A stretch of 13,403 nt of DNA from an uncultured Collinsella sp. (GCA_900550735.1 URTD01000033.1:1-13403), one strand, 5' to 3'. Positions 6,258 to 13,294 are shown, numbered from the stretch's first letter. The notes: a model not told the origin generated them from the letters alone. Translations and numbers: made by a program.

Positions 6258-7265
6258 CTACTCGATAAGCGTCTCTTCGCCTTGTACGCTCTTCCAGTTG
6301 CGGATAAGTGCCTTGCGCAGTTCATTTTGCTTTCGTTGGTACTCGGTATCGGTGCATCGAGGCATGCCGAGTGCTTCGCGAATGTTGTTCATGGCGCGGT
6401 GAAAGGCAAGCTGACTGCCGAACTGAGCCGAAGTGAGCGTAACGATTCGATATCCCATTTGGGCGAGAACGGCCTCTCGTTCCGCATCTGCTCCCTTGCG
6501 CTCGAACTCATCGTGAAAGCCGCCCTTATATTCAATACCGAGCTCCCTGCGCTTATAGGTAACGAGCGTGTCGATTTTGAGCGTTCGAGCTTTGGCGCAG
6601 TGCCAAAGACGTTGAGGGATTTCAAGCGGTTTGTTGAGCTCGATGCCTCGAATGCCAACACCGCCTTCGCTTGTTGGGAGCGAGAGGGCGATTGCCGAAG
6701 CGGTCTCCATAGGCGAGGCAGAATGGTCGTAGATATGTCTGAGTGCGAGTCGCGCGCGTGTGGCACCGGGTTTGCCGGGGTGCATATCGAGCAGCTCGGT
6801 AATTTGTTCCTTGGACGCGGTGGCTGGTTGCTCGGTATAAGGGTCGGCGGGATTGAGCCCCATGCGATAATCGCCGCAAACTTCATAGCCGTATTCGAGG
6901 TATTCGATCCTATCCATCCACTCGGCAGCGAGCACGAAGGTGAAGGCTTCGTCGGTGATGAAGATTCCGGGCGTCAACTCGTCAATATGCTCGTAGGGAA
7001 GATTTTGTCCAAGAATGTGGCAGATGACGCCTTTGGTTCGAATTCGCTCGAATTCGAATACAACCGAGATGTCGATAGTCTTGAGCATATCGGGCGGAAT
7101 GCCGCAGTCGGTAAGGGCCTGTCGTATGCGCGCAACGCGTTGCTGGGTGGAGATGCCTCGTGCGCCTATCTGGTAGTCGCGTTGTGCGAGAGGCTGCACC
7201 AAATTCTGAGGTGCATGATGAACGAGCCGTGCGGTTTTATGCGAAATGAGAACAGGGGTATCCAT
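6258..7265 (-). CDS. DUF559/Vsr-like PD-(D/E)XK domain protein, AbiEi-related accessory protein
   Basis: The protein is 335 residues with function unproven. The C-terminal part (about 165-300) resembles DUF559/Vsr-like nucleases: GATRARLALRHI, SPMET with Glu187, then Asp232 (LKIDTLV), IEYKG with Glu245 and Lys247, DAEREAVLAQMGYRIVTLTSAQ. Spacing fits a D...ExK active site. The N-terminal part (about 60-140; FITDEAFTFVLAAEWMDRIEYLEYGYEVCGDYRM) resembles the N-terminal halves of large Coriobacteriia accessory families sometimes labelled AbiEi-like. No signal peptide or membrane segment is seen. The start ATG has GAGAGG six bases upstream. No partner toxin or methylase is adjacent. The gene stands alone between two copies of a palindromic repeat and appears less GC-rich than its neighbours, suggesting acquisition. 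Roles in defence, repair or regulation are all possible; nuclease activity is inferred from motif residues only. Confidence 0.75.
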   Translation of the reverse strand: MDTPVLISHKTARLVHHAPQNLVQPLAQRDYQIGARGISTQQRVARIRQALTDCGIPPDMLKTIDISVVFEFERIRTKGVICHILGQNLPYEHIDELTPGIFITDEAFTFVLAAEWMDRIEYLEYGYEVCGDYRMGLNPADPYTEQPATASKEQITELLDMHPGKPGATRARLALRHIYDHSASPMETASAIALSLPTSEGGVGIRGIELNKPLEIPQRLWHCAKARTLKIDTLVTYKRRELGIEYKGGFHDEFERKGADAEREAVLAQMGYRIVTLTSAQFGSQLAFHRAMNNIREALGMPRCTDTEYQRKQNELRKALIRNWKSVQGEETLIE

Positions 7266-7376
7266 TGATGACCTCTCGCTTTGAGCCGATACACAACTCT
7301 TATGTCCGTTGAAGTGGGGAAATATACTGGATGTGAGTAAATCGACTCATGCATGCCGCGCATGATATGCAAACGC
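7266..7376 (-). promoter_or_regulatory. Upstream region of the DUF559-type gene
   Basis: About 110 bases lie between the gene start and repeat copy B. On the minus strand TATATT (near 7322-7327) is a possible -10, with no good -35. Two small palindromes lie upstream of it: TGAGT-cgattt-ACTCA (around 7335-7350) and CATGC-CGC-GCATG (7352-7364). They could be operator sites, but the evidence is positional only. Confidence 0.3.
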
Positions 7377-7429
7377 GTACGTCACCCTCCAAAGATGCCG
7401 AAAAATGTCGTTTTTGGAGGCTGACGTAC
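7377..7429. repeat. 53-bp palindromic element, copy B
   Basis: Arms are identical to copy A: GTACGTCACCCTCCAAA at 7377-7393 and TTTGGAGGCTGACGTAC at 7413-7429. The core (7394-7412) matches the reverse complement of the copy A core at 16 of 19 positions, but only 6 of 19 in the direct orientation. In this copy the palindrome extends outward (AAACG on the left, CGTTT on the right). It sits between the divergent DUF559-type and TRIC genes. Confidence 0.9.
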
Positions 7430-7569
7430 ACGTTTTGGACCCCCGGCATTCCAACAACGCCACGCCCGCATCCAGTCCCGACCGTTTGCCGAGCAATAGG
7501 GTCGCAATCGGCGCCGAACATGTACTATGTACGGGCATTGTCAAAATCCGTAACCCAAAGGACCCCATC

Positions 7570-8259
7570 TTGCCCGTCGTCGCCGCCATAACCATTACCT
7601 CACATGCCTCGGATGCCATGGTCGCTATTCCGTTTTGGCTCGAGATGTTCGCTGTTGTCGCTGCATCGATCTCGGGCGTGCTGGTTGCGCGCGAGCATAA
7701 GCTCGACCTGGTGGGTGCAGTTGCGCTCGCCGTGGTCTGCGGACTGGGCGGCGGTCTTTTACGCGATATGACGCTGCAGGTAGGCAACGTCTACATCCTC
7801 AACCAGCCGATGGCGCTCCCGCTTTCCATTGCCACGGCAGCCATCATCTATATCTTCCCGGCTATCGTCGACAAGCCCGAAAAACTCATCCCCTTGCTCG
7901 ACATCATCTCGGTCGGCATCTATGCGGCAACCGGCGCAGACAAGGCGCTGGTCTACGGCTTTGCGCCGGCGGTGTGCATCATGATGGGCTTTTTTACCGC
8001 GGTGGGCGGCGGCATGCTGCGCGACGGCTTTATGGGCGTGGTTCCGGGCATTTTCCAACGTACTAACTTTTATGCCATCGCCGCCATCGCCGGATCGACA
8101 AGCTATGTGTGTCTCGTTATGAGCGGCATCATGAGCAATGTCGCCGCGCTGGTCGTATGCGTTGTCGTGACCATGGGTCTGCGCTGGCTCTCGCTGCGCT
8201 TTGACATCAAAAGCCCCACCGAAGAAGATATCGCGCGCTTTTTGCACCGTAAAAAGTAG
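7570..8259 (+). CDS. TRIC/UPF0126 family membrane channel protein
   Basis: The protein belongs to the UPF0126 (TRIC, YadS-like) family; prokaryotic members form trimeric potassium/cation channels in the inner membrane. From TTG at 7570 it has 229 residues. Two homologous halves are visible, each with three membrane helices and a glycine-rich LRD motif: GLGGGLLRDM (about 58-67) and GGGMLRDGF (about 146-154), plus a seventh helix near 180-215 and a short basic tail. I chose TTG at 7570 because AAAGGA lies seven bases upstream and the length suits the family. An ATG at 7618 (MVAIPF) is an alternative without a clear ribosome site. A start at 7405 would lie inside palindromic repeat B and is rejected. 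It is probably a single-gene unit between the island and the next plus-strand gene. Confidence 0.88.
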   Translation: MPVVAAITITSHASDAMVAIPFWLEMFAVVAASISGVLVAREHKLDLVGAVALAVVCGLGGGLLRDMTLQVGNVYILNQPMALPLSIATAAIIYIFPAIVDKPEKLIPLLDIISVGIYAATGADKALVYGFAPAVCIMMGFFTAVGGGMLRDGFMGVVPGIFQRTNFYAIAAIAGSTSYVCLVMSGIMSNVAALVVCVVVTMGLRWLSLRFDIKSPTEEDIARFLHRKK

Positions 8260-8365
8260 ACAGCACGGCACGACCCTTCGAAATGCAACCGAGAGGTTCT
8301 TTTAGAGCGCCCACGCGTTGGGTACCCTGTTAGGTATATGCCGAGTATCTAACAAAGGATTCACT

Positions 8366-9511
8366 ATGCCCTGCAATCAATTCCCGTCGAGCCAGCGCCG
8401 TAAAGCGTGGGGCCGCATCACCATCCTATTCGCGCTCATCGCGCTGGCGATCACCGTGCTTCCCACGGCGTCGTTCGCCGGCACGGACACCGCAGGCAAT
8501 GTACTTGCGACCGACAATGACGCCAATCCGTCCGGCGTCGATGGTGACCTGTACTGGGCCGGCCAGGCCCTCAACTTGGACGATGCCTCCATCGGCCGCG
8601 ATATTATCGCGGCGGGCGAGAGCCTATCGATTCGCGACTGCACCGTAGGCGGCGCCATTCGCCTGGCGGCGCGCACCATCGACATCGCCAAGACCACGGT
8701 TGATGGCAGCGTCACGGTGGCCGGCCAGCACGTTGTGCTCAACACCGGTAGCACCGCCAACTGTTTCTATGCGATGGGCGAGACGGTTGCCCTGCGCGGC
8801 TCCGCCAGGTCGGCAGCGCTTGCGGGCGACACGGTAACCATCGATGGCACCGTCGATGGCGATGTCGAGGTTTGGGCCGACAAGCTCATCCTGGGCAAGA
8901 ACGCCCACATCACCGGCACCGTGTACGCGCACGTCTCCGAGGACCCCGAGCGCGCCGCGGGAGCCGAGGTCGGCGCGCTCAAGATCGACCGCACCGAAAA
9001 CGAGGATACTTCCACCGTTAACGATGTCATCGGCGGCACCGTCGCCGCGGCGCTTTCCACCTGCTTTGTCGCCCTGCTACTCGAGCTCGTCTTTCCGCGC
9101 GCGACCGCCAGCGCCGCCGGCATGCTCCACCAGCGCCCCACGCCCCTGTGGGTGAGCGGTCTTCTGGGCACGATTGCTATCGTCCCCGCCGTCCTACTGC
9201 TGATTATCTCCATCGCTGGTCTATCGCTTGCCGGAGCCCTCATGTGCGGCGTTATCGGCATCGCATTGGTGTCGAACGCCTTTGCGGGGTGCGCGATCGC
9301 CCGCATGGTCGGACACAGCCAAAACCGCTACGCCATGGCAGCCGTGGGTGGCATCGCCGCAGGCGCCCTCACAGGGCTTCCCCTCGTAGGCGGCTTCATC
9401 AGCGGTGTGGCCTTTGTCTTTATGCTCGGCTACATCATCCAGATCATCTGGCGCAACGCCCGCCTCAAGCCGCAGCAGCCGACTAACACGCCGGGACTCC
9501 CCACCGCTTAG
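8366..9511 (+). CDS. Secreted/membrane protein with bactofilin-like repeat ectodomain and C-terminal membrane helices
   Basis: I do not recognise a named family with certainty. The protein has 381 residues. A signal peptide spans about 1-38 (basic RRK, hydrophobic core, ASFA cut site before Gly39). Residues about 58-190 are short repeats of the type G-D-x-x-x-A-G-x-x-L-x-I (GDLYWAGQALNL, RDIIAAGESLSI, GSVTVAGQHVVL, FYAMGETVAL, AALAGDTVTI, GDVEVWADKLIL), as in bactofilin/polymer-forming right-handed beta-helices. After a charged linker, membrane segments follow at about 221-243, 263-284, 286-312, 325-342 and 343-362, then a proline-rich tail. The start ATG has AAAGGA six bases upstream; a longer frame from 8318 lacks this. 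The layout suggests an extracytoplasmic beta-helix tethered to a polytopic membrane anchor, perhaps an envelope scaffold. It converges on typA across a shared terminator. Confidence 0.8.
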   Translation: MPCNQFPSSQRRKAWGRITILFALIALAITVLPTASFAGTDTAGNVLATDNDANPSGVDGDLYWAGQALNLDDASIGRDIIAAGESLSIRDCTVGGAIRLAARTIDIAKTTVDGSVTVAGQHVVLNTGSTANCFYAMGETVALRGSARSAALAGDTVTIDGTVDGDVEVWADKLILGKNAHITGTVYAHVSEDPERAAGAEVGALKIDRTENEDTSTVNDVIGGTVAAALSTCFVALLLELVFPRATASAAGMLHQRPTPLWVSGLLGTIAIVPAVLLLIISIAGLSLAGALMCGVIGIALVSNAFAGCAIARMVGHSQNRYAMAAVGGIAAGALTGLPLVGGFISGVAFVFMLGYIIQIIWRNARLKPQQPTNTPGLPTA

Positions 9512-9520
9512 CAGCTAACT

Positions 9521-9549
9521 GCCACAAAGATGCCAAGCACCTTTGTGGC
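9521..9549 (+). terminator. Stem-loop after the repeat-ectodomain gene
   Basis: A perfect 9-bp stem GCCACAAAG/CTTTGTGGC (9521-9529 with 9541-9549) with an 11-base loop starts 10 bases after the stop codon. No T-run follows, so it probably protects the mRNA 3' end rather than terminating by itself. Confidence 0.5.
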
Positions 9550-9580
9550 GGCGCAAACGAACCCGTCCCCCTTGCACCAA

Positions 9581-9613
9581 AAAGGGCGCCGACCATCGCG
9601 GTCGACGCCCTTT
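9581..9613. terminator. Bidirectional intrinsic terminator between converging genes
   Basis: AAAGGGCG/CGCCCTTT (9581-9588 with 9606-9613), one mismatch, then CGACC/GGTCG (9590-9594 with 9600-9604) form a long hairpin. On the minus strand it is followed by TTTTTGG, ending typA. On the plus strand it is followed by TCTTGTT, a weaker tract, ending the 8366-9511 gene. Confidence 0.85.
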
Positions 9614-9640
9614 CTTGTTAGACGCTATAAAGCCCAGCGC

Positions 9641-11479
9641 TTATTTGTTGACCTGGCCGGCGCGGACGGCAGCCTTCTTGCGGTCGGTGGCGTTGAGCAG
9701 ACGCTTGCGTAGGCGGATGTTCTTGGGAGTAATCTCGACCAGCTCGTCGTCGGCGATGTACTCCAGCGCCTCCTCCAGCGAGAAGGTGCGGGGCGGCACC
9801 AGCTGGACGGAGATATCGGAGGTCGAGGAACGCTGGTTGCCCAGGTTCTTGGTACGGGCGATGTTGACGACCATGTCGCCAGCCTTGCTGCGCTCGCCCA
9901 CGATCATGCCCTCGTAGCACTCGGTGCCCGGCTCAACAAACAGCTGGCCGCGCTCCTGCAGCGTACCCAGAGCGTAGGCAACGGCCTTCTCGGTGGTCAT
10001 GGAGATCATGGCGCCGTTCTGACGGTTGCCGATCTCGCCGGCGTAGGGACCGTACTCCAGGAAGGTGTGGTAGAACACGCCCTCGCCGTGGGTGACATTC
10101 ATGATGCGGTTCTTAAGACCCATGATGCCGCGGGTCGGGATCTTAAACTCGAGGTGCGTCACGATGCCCGAGGTGTCCATACTCGTCATGATGCCGCCGG
10201 AGGTACCGAAGACCTCAACGACCTTGCCCGAGTACTCGTCCGGGCACTCGACGACAGCCTGCTCGACGGGCTCCATCTTGTTGCCGTTCTCGTCCTTCTT
10301 AAACAGAACGCGGGGACGGCCGACCTGGAACTCAAAGCCCTCGCGGCGCATGGACTCCATCAGGACGGACAGGTGCAGGATGCCGCGGCCCGAGACCTCG
10401 ACGCCGCTCTTGTCCTCGAGCTCCTCGATCTTCATGGTCACGTTGTTCTCGGCCTCGTTGAACAGGCGCTCCTTAAGCTGACGGGCGCCCACGATGTCGC
10501 CATCGCGGCCGACGAGCGGGGAGGTCGAGGCCTCAAAGACGATGGACAGGGTCGGCGGGTCAATCTCGATGGGCTCGAGCTCGACGGGGTTCTCGGGGTC
10601 GGTGTAAACATCGCCGATATCGGTGCGGTCAATACCCACGACAGCAGCGATATCGCCAGCGCCGACTTCCTGGCACTCGGTACGGCCCAGGTAGTCGAAG
10701 GTAAAGAGCTGCTTGACGGTAGCGGTGGCACTGGAGCCATCGTTCTTGACAACCAGGATCTGGTCGCCCTGGTGGATGGTGCCGGAGTACACGCGACCGA
10801 TGCCGATACGACCAACGAAGTTGGAGTGGTCGATGGTCACGCATTGCATGGCCAGCGGGGCGTTCTCGTCAACCTCGGGCGCGGGCATATCGTCGATGAT
10901 CATGTCGAGCAGCGGGTACATGTCCATATTGCCGTCGTTAGGGTCAAGGCGGGCAAAGCCATTCATGGCGCTGGCGTAGACCACGTGCTCCATGGCGAAC
11001 TCAAGCTGGTCGTCGGTGGCGCCCAGGTCGGCCATGAGGTCCAGGCAGTCGTTGTAGGCCTTCTCGGGGTTGGCGCCCGGACGATCGATCTTGTTGATGA
11101 CGATCATGATCTTAAGGCCGGTGTCGATAGCGTGACGCAGCACGAAGCGGGTCTGGGGCATGGGGCCCTCAAAAGCGTCGACCAGCAGCAGGGCGCCGTC
11201 GGCCATACGCAGCACGCGCTCGACCTCGCCGCCAAAGTCGGCGTGGCCCGGGGTGTCGATGACGTTGATCTTGACGTCCTTGTACTCGATAGAGATGTTC
11301 TTGGCGAGAATCGTAATGCCGCGCTCGCGCTCCTGGTCGTTGGAATCCAGGACGCGGTCCTCGACCTGCTGGTTGGCACGGAAGGCGTCCGTGGCACGCA
11401 GGAGCTTGTCGACCATCGTCGTCTTGCCGTGGTCGACGTGAGCGATGATGGCGATGTTCCTCAGATTGTCTACGCGCAT
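9641..11479 (-). CDS. typA: Translational GTPase TypA/BipA
   Basis: TypA/BipA is an EF-G-like GTPase that binds 70S ribosomes and assists 50S subunit assembly, especially under stress or cold. The protein is 612 residues, the normal length. G-domain motifs are present: G1 AHVDHGKTT (13-21), the switch-I region ERERGITILAKN, G3 DTPGHADF (75-82), G4 NKID (129-132) and G5 SAMNG (about 170-174). The beta-barrel domain II, EF-G-like domains III and V (RGILHLSVLMESMRREGFEFQVGRPRVLFK; IMTSMDTSGIVTHLEFKIPTRGIMGLKNRIM), and the BipA-specific C-terminal region (TPKNIRLRKRLLN) follow. The start ATG has AGGGGA five bases upstream. It lies 117 bases after an unrecognised minus-strand gene. No frame break or unusual residue was noticed. 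Confidence 0.98.
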   Translation of the reverse strand: MRVDNLRNIAIIAHVDHGKTTMVDKLLRATDAFRANQQVEDRVLDSNDQERERGITILAKNISIEYKDVKINVIDTPGHADFGGEVERVLRMADGALLLVDAFEGPMPQTRFVLRHAIDTGLKIMIVINKIDRPGANPEKAYNDCLDLMADLGATDDQLEFAMEHVVYASAMNGFARLDPNDGNMDMYPLLDMIIDDMPAPEVDENAPLAMQCVTIDHSNFVGRIGIGRVYSGTIHQGDQILVVKNDGSSATATVKQLFTFDYLGRTECQEVGAGDIAAVVGIDRTDIGDVYTDPENPVELEPIEIDPPTLSIVFEASTSPLVGRDGDIVGARQLKERLFNEAENNVTMKIEELEDKSGVEVSGRGILHLSVLMESMRREGFEFQVGRPRVLFKKDENGNKMEPVEQAVVECPDEYSGKVVEVFGTSGGIMTSMDTSGIVTHLEFKIPTRGIMGLKNRIMNVTHGEGVFYHTFLEYGPYAGEIGNRQNGAMISMTTEKAVAYALGTLQERGQLFVEPGTECYEGMIVGERSKAGDMVVNIARTKNLGNQRSSTSDISVQLVPPRTFSLEEALEYIADDELVEITPKNIRLRKRLLNATDRKKAAVRAGQVNK

Positions 11480-11596
11480 GTAGTTCCCCTATCTTCTATC
11501 TATATACAACCGGCACGCGTATGCGGCCCGCCCAGCGATACAACGCTCAGCGGGAATATTGAGCCTTTTACCGAAAACTCGTTTATTTTAGCGATT
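11480..11596 (-). promoter_or_regulatory. Upstream region of typA with an inverted repeat
   Basis: This 117-base gap holds an 11-base-arm inverted repeat at 11527-11554 (CCCGC..AGCG / CGCT..GCGGG, loop TTGTAT, one mismatch and one G-T) and, nearer typA, a TATATAGAT stretch on the minus strand (about 11498-11508) that could be a -10. No clear -35 is seen. The repeat could be a 5' UTR hairpin or an operator. An AT-rich stretch follows the upstream gene's stop codon, without a clean terminator. Confidence 0.35.
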
Positions 11597-12046
11597 TTAG
11601 ATGAGAGGGGTTTCCTCACCTGCAGGTTCAGGGTCGCTCCACATAAAACCATCGCCGGCGCCCATGCCCTCATACAGCACATATGCCGAAAAACCACTCT
11701 CGAGCGTGGTTTCGAAGAAGCTCACGAGCAGAGCATCGTGATAGCCGCCGTCAATCTCGACGCAGCCGGTGTAGCCGATGGCATAGCGAGCGATACGGCC
11801 CAGGCCCTCGTCCTTAAGACCCATCTTGTGCTCGGAGATAAAGTTGGTGGCCGCCTCGAGGCACGCCTCTTCGCCATCCTCATCGAGCGCCGCCAGATAA
11901 CGGTTGGAAGCGGCGTCCTCAATTGCCACGACCACGCCAGGGTTTTCACCGGCGGCAAGGTCGTCCAAGAACGCGCCGATCAGATCGCACACCATGGCGT
12001 CGAGCTCGGCGGAGACGTTACCGGCGTCCTGCATATCCTGTGCCAT
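11597..12046 (-). CDS. Hypothetical acidic protein
   Basis: I do not recognise this 149-residue protein. It is strongly acidic with few basic residues, has no signal peptide and no membrane segment, and appears to be a soluble alpha/beta protein. Segments that look like folded core are DAMVCDLIGAFLDDLA (helix), GVVVAIEDAASNRYLAALDE, ARYAIGYTGCVEIDGGYHDALLVSFFET and SGFSAYVLYEGMG. The C-terminal 15 residues look disordered. The start ATG has AAGG about seven bases upstream (GGGAAGGTCTAAAG). It follows the small membrane protein gene by 30 bases in the same direction, so the two are probably co-transcribed. Coding evidence rests on the clear ribosome site and the strong codon-position GC bias; function is unknown. 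Confidence 0.75.
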   Translation of the reverse strand: MAQDMQDAGNVSAELDAMVCDLIGAFLDDLAAGENPGVVVAIEDAASNRYLAALDEDGEEACLEAATNFISEHKMGLKDEGLGRIARYAIGYTGCVEIDGGYHDALLVSFFETTLESGFSAYVLYEGMGAGDGFMWSDPEPAGEETPLI

Positions 12047-12076
12047 CTTTAGACCTTCCCATCGAGTCTGGCGTCG

Positions 12077-12466
12077 TTACAGTTCTTGTGCCTCGGCGGC
12101 GATCCTGGCGGCAGCGTCGCGGGCGCGCATCATGTCCGCTGCGCGCTTGTCGAGCACCTTGATCTGACTGGTCAGCATTACCGCATCGACCACACCCCAG
12201 ATCACAAGGCCCGTAGAGATCGAAAACCCAAGCGCACCAACTGTACCACGAAGGCGCGAGCAGATTGCCGCGACAAGGACGGAGACGACAACCATCTTGA
12301 TAAACGAGCCGCGGCGCTCGCGAAGCGTGCGGGCCTGCGTCACATAGGCAATGCGAGCCGTCTCAGAAGCCTCCGAGCGCATCTGGGCCTCGCGGGCGAT
12401 CGCAGCCGCCTCAGCCGACATACCGCCAGCCATCAGCGAACGCTCCGCAGCCTGGACGCCCCGCAT
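12077..12466 (-). CDS. Hypothetical small membrane protein, two membrane helices between helical arms
   Basis: I do not recognise this 129-residue protein. An alanine-rich charged helical region (about 5-52) is followed by two hydrophobic segments (about 55-72, FIKMVVVSVLVAAICS, and 76-97, VGALGFSISTGLVIWGVVDAVM). A basic/alanine-rich C-terminal helix (about 100-129, KVLDKRAADMMRARDAAARIAAEAQEL) then probably lies on the cytoplasmic side. The ATG at 12466 directly follows the stop codon of the upstream nuclease-family gene (TAAATG), suggesting translational coupling, although the ribosome site is poor. The in-frame ATG at 12433, with GGAG about nine bases upstream, is an alternative start giving 118 residues. 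It is probably co-transcribed with its neighbours. Function is unknown. Confidence 0.7.
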   Translation of the reverse strand: MRGVQAAERSLMAGGMSAEAAAIAREAQMRSEASETARIAYVTQARTLRERRGSFIKMVVVSVLVAAICSRLRGTVGALGFSISTGLVIWGVVDAVMLTSQIKVLDKRAADMMRARDAAARIAAEAQEL

Positions 12467-12967
12467 TTAGAAGTCATCGGGGGAGAGCGTATGGACGAAC
12501 TCGTCGAACTTCTCGAACTCTTGCTCGTCGTCAACTTCCTCGGCATGGGCAGAAACGGTGCCCAGGCGATTCATGATGTCGTCCTCCACAAACATGGGGG
12601 CATTGCTGCGCACGGCAAGGGCAATGGCATCACTGGGGCGGGCGTCGATCTTGCGCTCGTCACCATCGGCCAGTACGACGATCGTCGCGTAGAACACCGG
12701 CGGCTCGGCGCGAACGATCTCGATGCGCTCGAGCTTGGCGCCCAGGGCGCTAACAGTATCGAGCAGCAGGTCATGGGTAATCGGGCGCTCGGCGCGGCCG
12801 CTATCGATGCCGCGGCTAATGGCAGCAGCCTCAAACGAACCAGTCTGAATGGAAAGGGAACGCAACGGCGCGGGCGAGTCCGATTTGCTGCAGCGCTCGC
12901 GAAGCACGATAAGCGATGGCACGGGACCGGCGGCCATGACGATGGTCTCTATGTCGACACGAACCAT
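12467..12967 (-). CDS. Bifunctional nuclease family protein (DUF151)
   Basis: The 166-residue protein belongs to the DUF151 (bifunctional DNase/RNase) family, named for nuclease activity reported for some members; the cellular role in most bacteria is unclear. The diagnostic core is visible: THDLLLDTVSALGAKLERIEIVRAEPPVFYATIVV, the acidic/basic ADGDERKIDARPSDAIALAVRSNAPMFVEDDIM, and an N-terminal VRVDIETI followed by PSLIVLRE. The last 25 residues are very acidic (EEVDDEQEFEKFDEF). I chose ATG at 12967 because GGAGGTG lies four bases upstream; the longer frame from 13015 has no such site and starts with unrelated residues. It is the first gene of a minus-strand run with two unrecognised genes and, further on, typA, and has a promoter candidate at 13025-13054. 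Confidence 0.92.
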   Translation of the reverse strand: MVRVDIETIVMAAGPVPSLIVLRERCSKSDSPAPLRSLSIQTGSFEAAAISRGIDSGRAERPITHDLLLDTVSALGAKLERIEIVRAEPPVFYATIVVLADGDERKIDARPSDAIALAVRSNAPMFVEDDIMNRLGTVSAHAEEVDDEQEFEKFDEFVHTLSPDDF

Positions 12968-13024
12968 GGAACACCTCCGGTACGTAGCGGATAACACGCG
13001 GCAGGGTCGCCGCATTGAATAGCT

Positions 13025-13054
13025 ATACTACCCAATCTTTCGCACAGCACACAA
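13025..13054 (-). promoter_or_regulatory. Candidate promoter of the DUF151 gene run
   Basis: Minus strand: -35 TTGTGT (13049-13054) and -10 TAGTAT (13025-13030) with an 18-base spacer. The -10 matches consensus at five of six positions. The position, about 58 bases before the start codon and after the tRNA terminator, fits. Confidence 0.5.
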
Positions 13055-13079
13055 AACCAAAATGAGATTTATCGCAGAC

Positions 13080-13112
13080 AAGAAAAAAGCCCCGAGGCAA
13101 CGCCTCAGGGCT
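13080..13112 (-). terminator. Intrinsic terminator of the tRNA-Ala/tRNA-Ile cluster
   Basis: On the minus strand an 11-bp stem (13102-13112 with 13088-13098, one G-T pair), a 3-base loop and TTTTTTCTTG form a strong terminator, 14 bases after the tRNA-Ile CCA end. Confidence 0.92.
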
Positions 13113-13126
13113 CTTCACAGTTTTGA

Positions 13127-13203
13127 TGGTGGACCTGACAAGATTCGAACTTGTGACCTCCCGGTTATCAGCCGGACGCTCTAACCAACTGAGCTACAGG
13201 TCC
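13127..13203 (-). tRNA. tRNA-Ile (anticodon GAT), CCA encoded
   Basis: Minus strand, 77 bases including CCA. The acceptor stem is GGACCTG/CAGGTCC, discriminator A; D arm AGCTCAGTTGGTTAGAGC; anticodon arm CCGGC-TGATAAC with anticodon GAT, reading AUC and AUU; T arm ACAAGTTCGAATCTTGT. It lies 4 bases after tRNA-Ala. At least the 3' 53 bases are identical to the partial tRNA at 13351-13403. Confidence 0.97.
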
Positions 13204-13207
13204 ATCA

Positions 13208-13283
13208 TGGTGGAGGTTAGGGGGATCGAACCCCTGACCTCAGGCTTGCAAAGCCCGCGCTCTCCCAGCTGAGCTAAACCCCC
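13208..13283 (-). tRNA. tRNA-Ala (anticodon TGC), CCA encoded
   Basis: Minus strand, 76 bases including CCA. The acceptor stem GGGGGTT/AACCTCC contains the G3-U70 pair that specifies alanine; anticodon loop TTTGCAA gives TGC; T arm GGGGTTCGATCCCC. It directly precedes tRNA-Ile, the pair often found inside rRNA spacers but here free-standing. Only 11 bases separate its 5' end from the strong hairpin at 13295-13339. Confidence 0.97.
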
Positions 13284-13294
13284 ACGGAGACAGT

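Noticed and set aside
5840..6325. Minus-strand frame with the peptide RDLNPGDAFDAYTISNRAP
   Set aside because: It is the reverse reading of the two tRNA-Ser genes, a well-known false protein.
7300..7521. Minus-strand frame through palindrome B (peptide NVYVSLQKRHFSASLEGDV)
   Set aside because: A similar peptide arises from copy A; it is translation of the palindromic repeat, without a ribosome site, not a gene.
7405..7569. Extended N terminus of the TRIC protein starting inside repeat B
   Set aside because: It would add 55 non-hydrophobic residues encoded by the repeat and spacer. The TTG at 7570 has a ribosome site and gives the normal family length.
10067..12052. Plus-strand open frame of 661 codons opposite typA and its upstream gene
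   Set aside because: It is low-complexity, Val/Gly/Asp/His-rich shadow coding antisense to typA; it has no recognisable domain.
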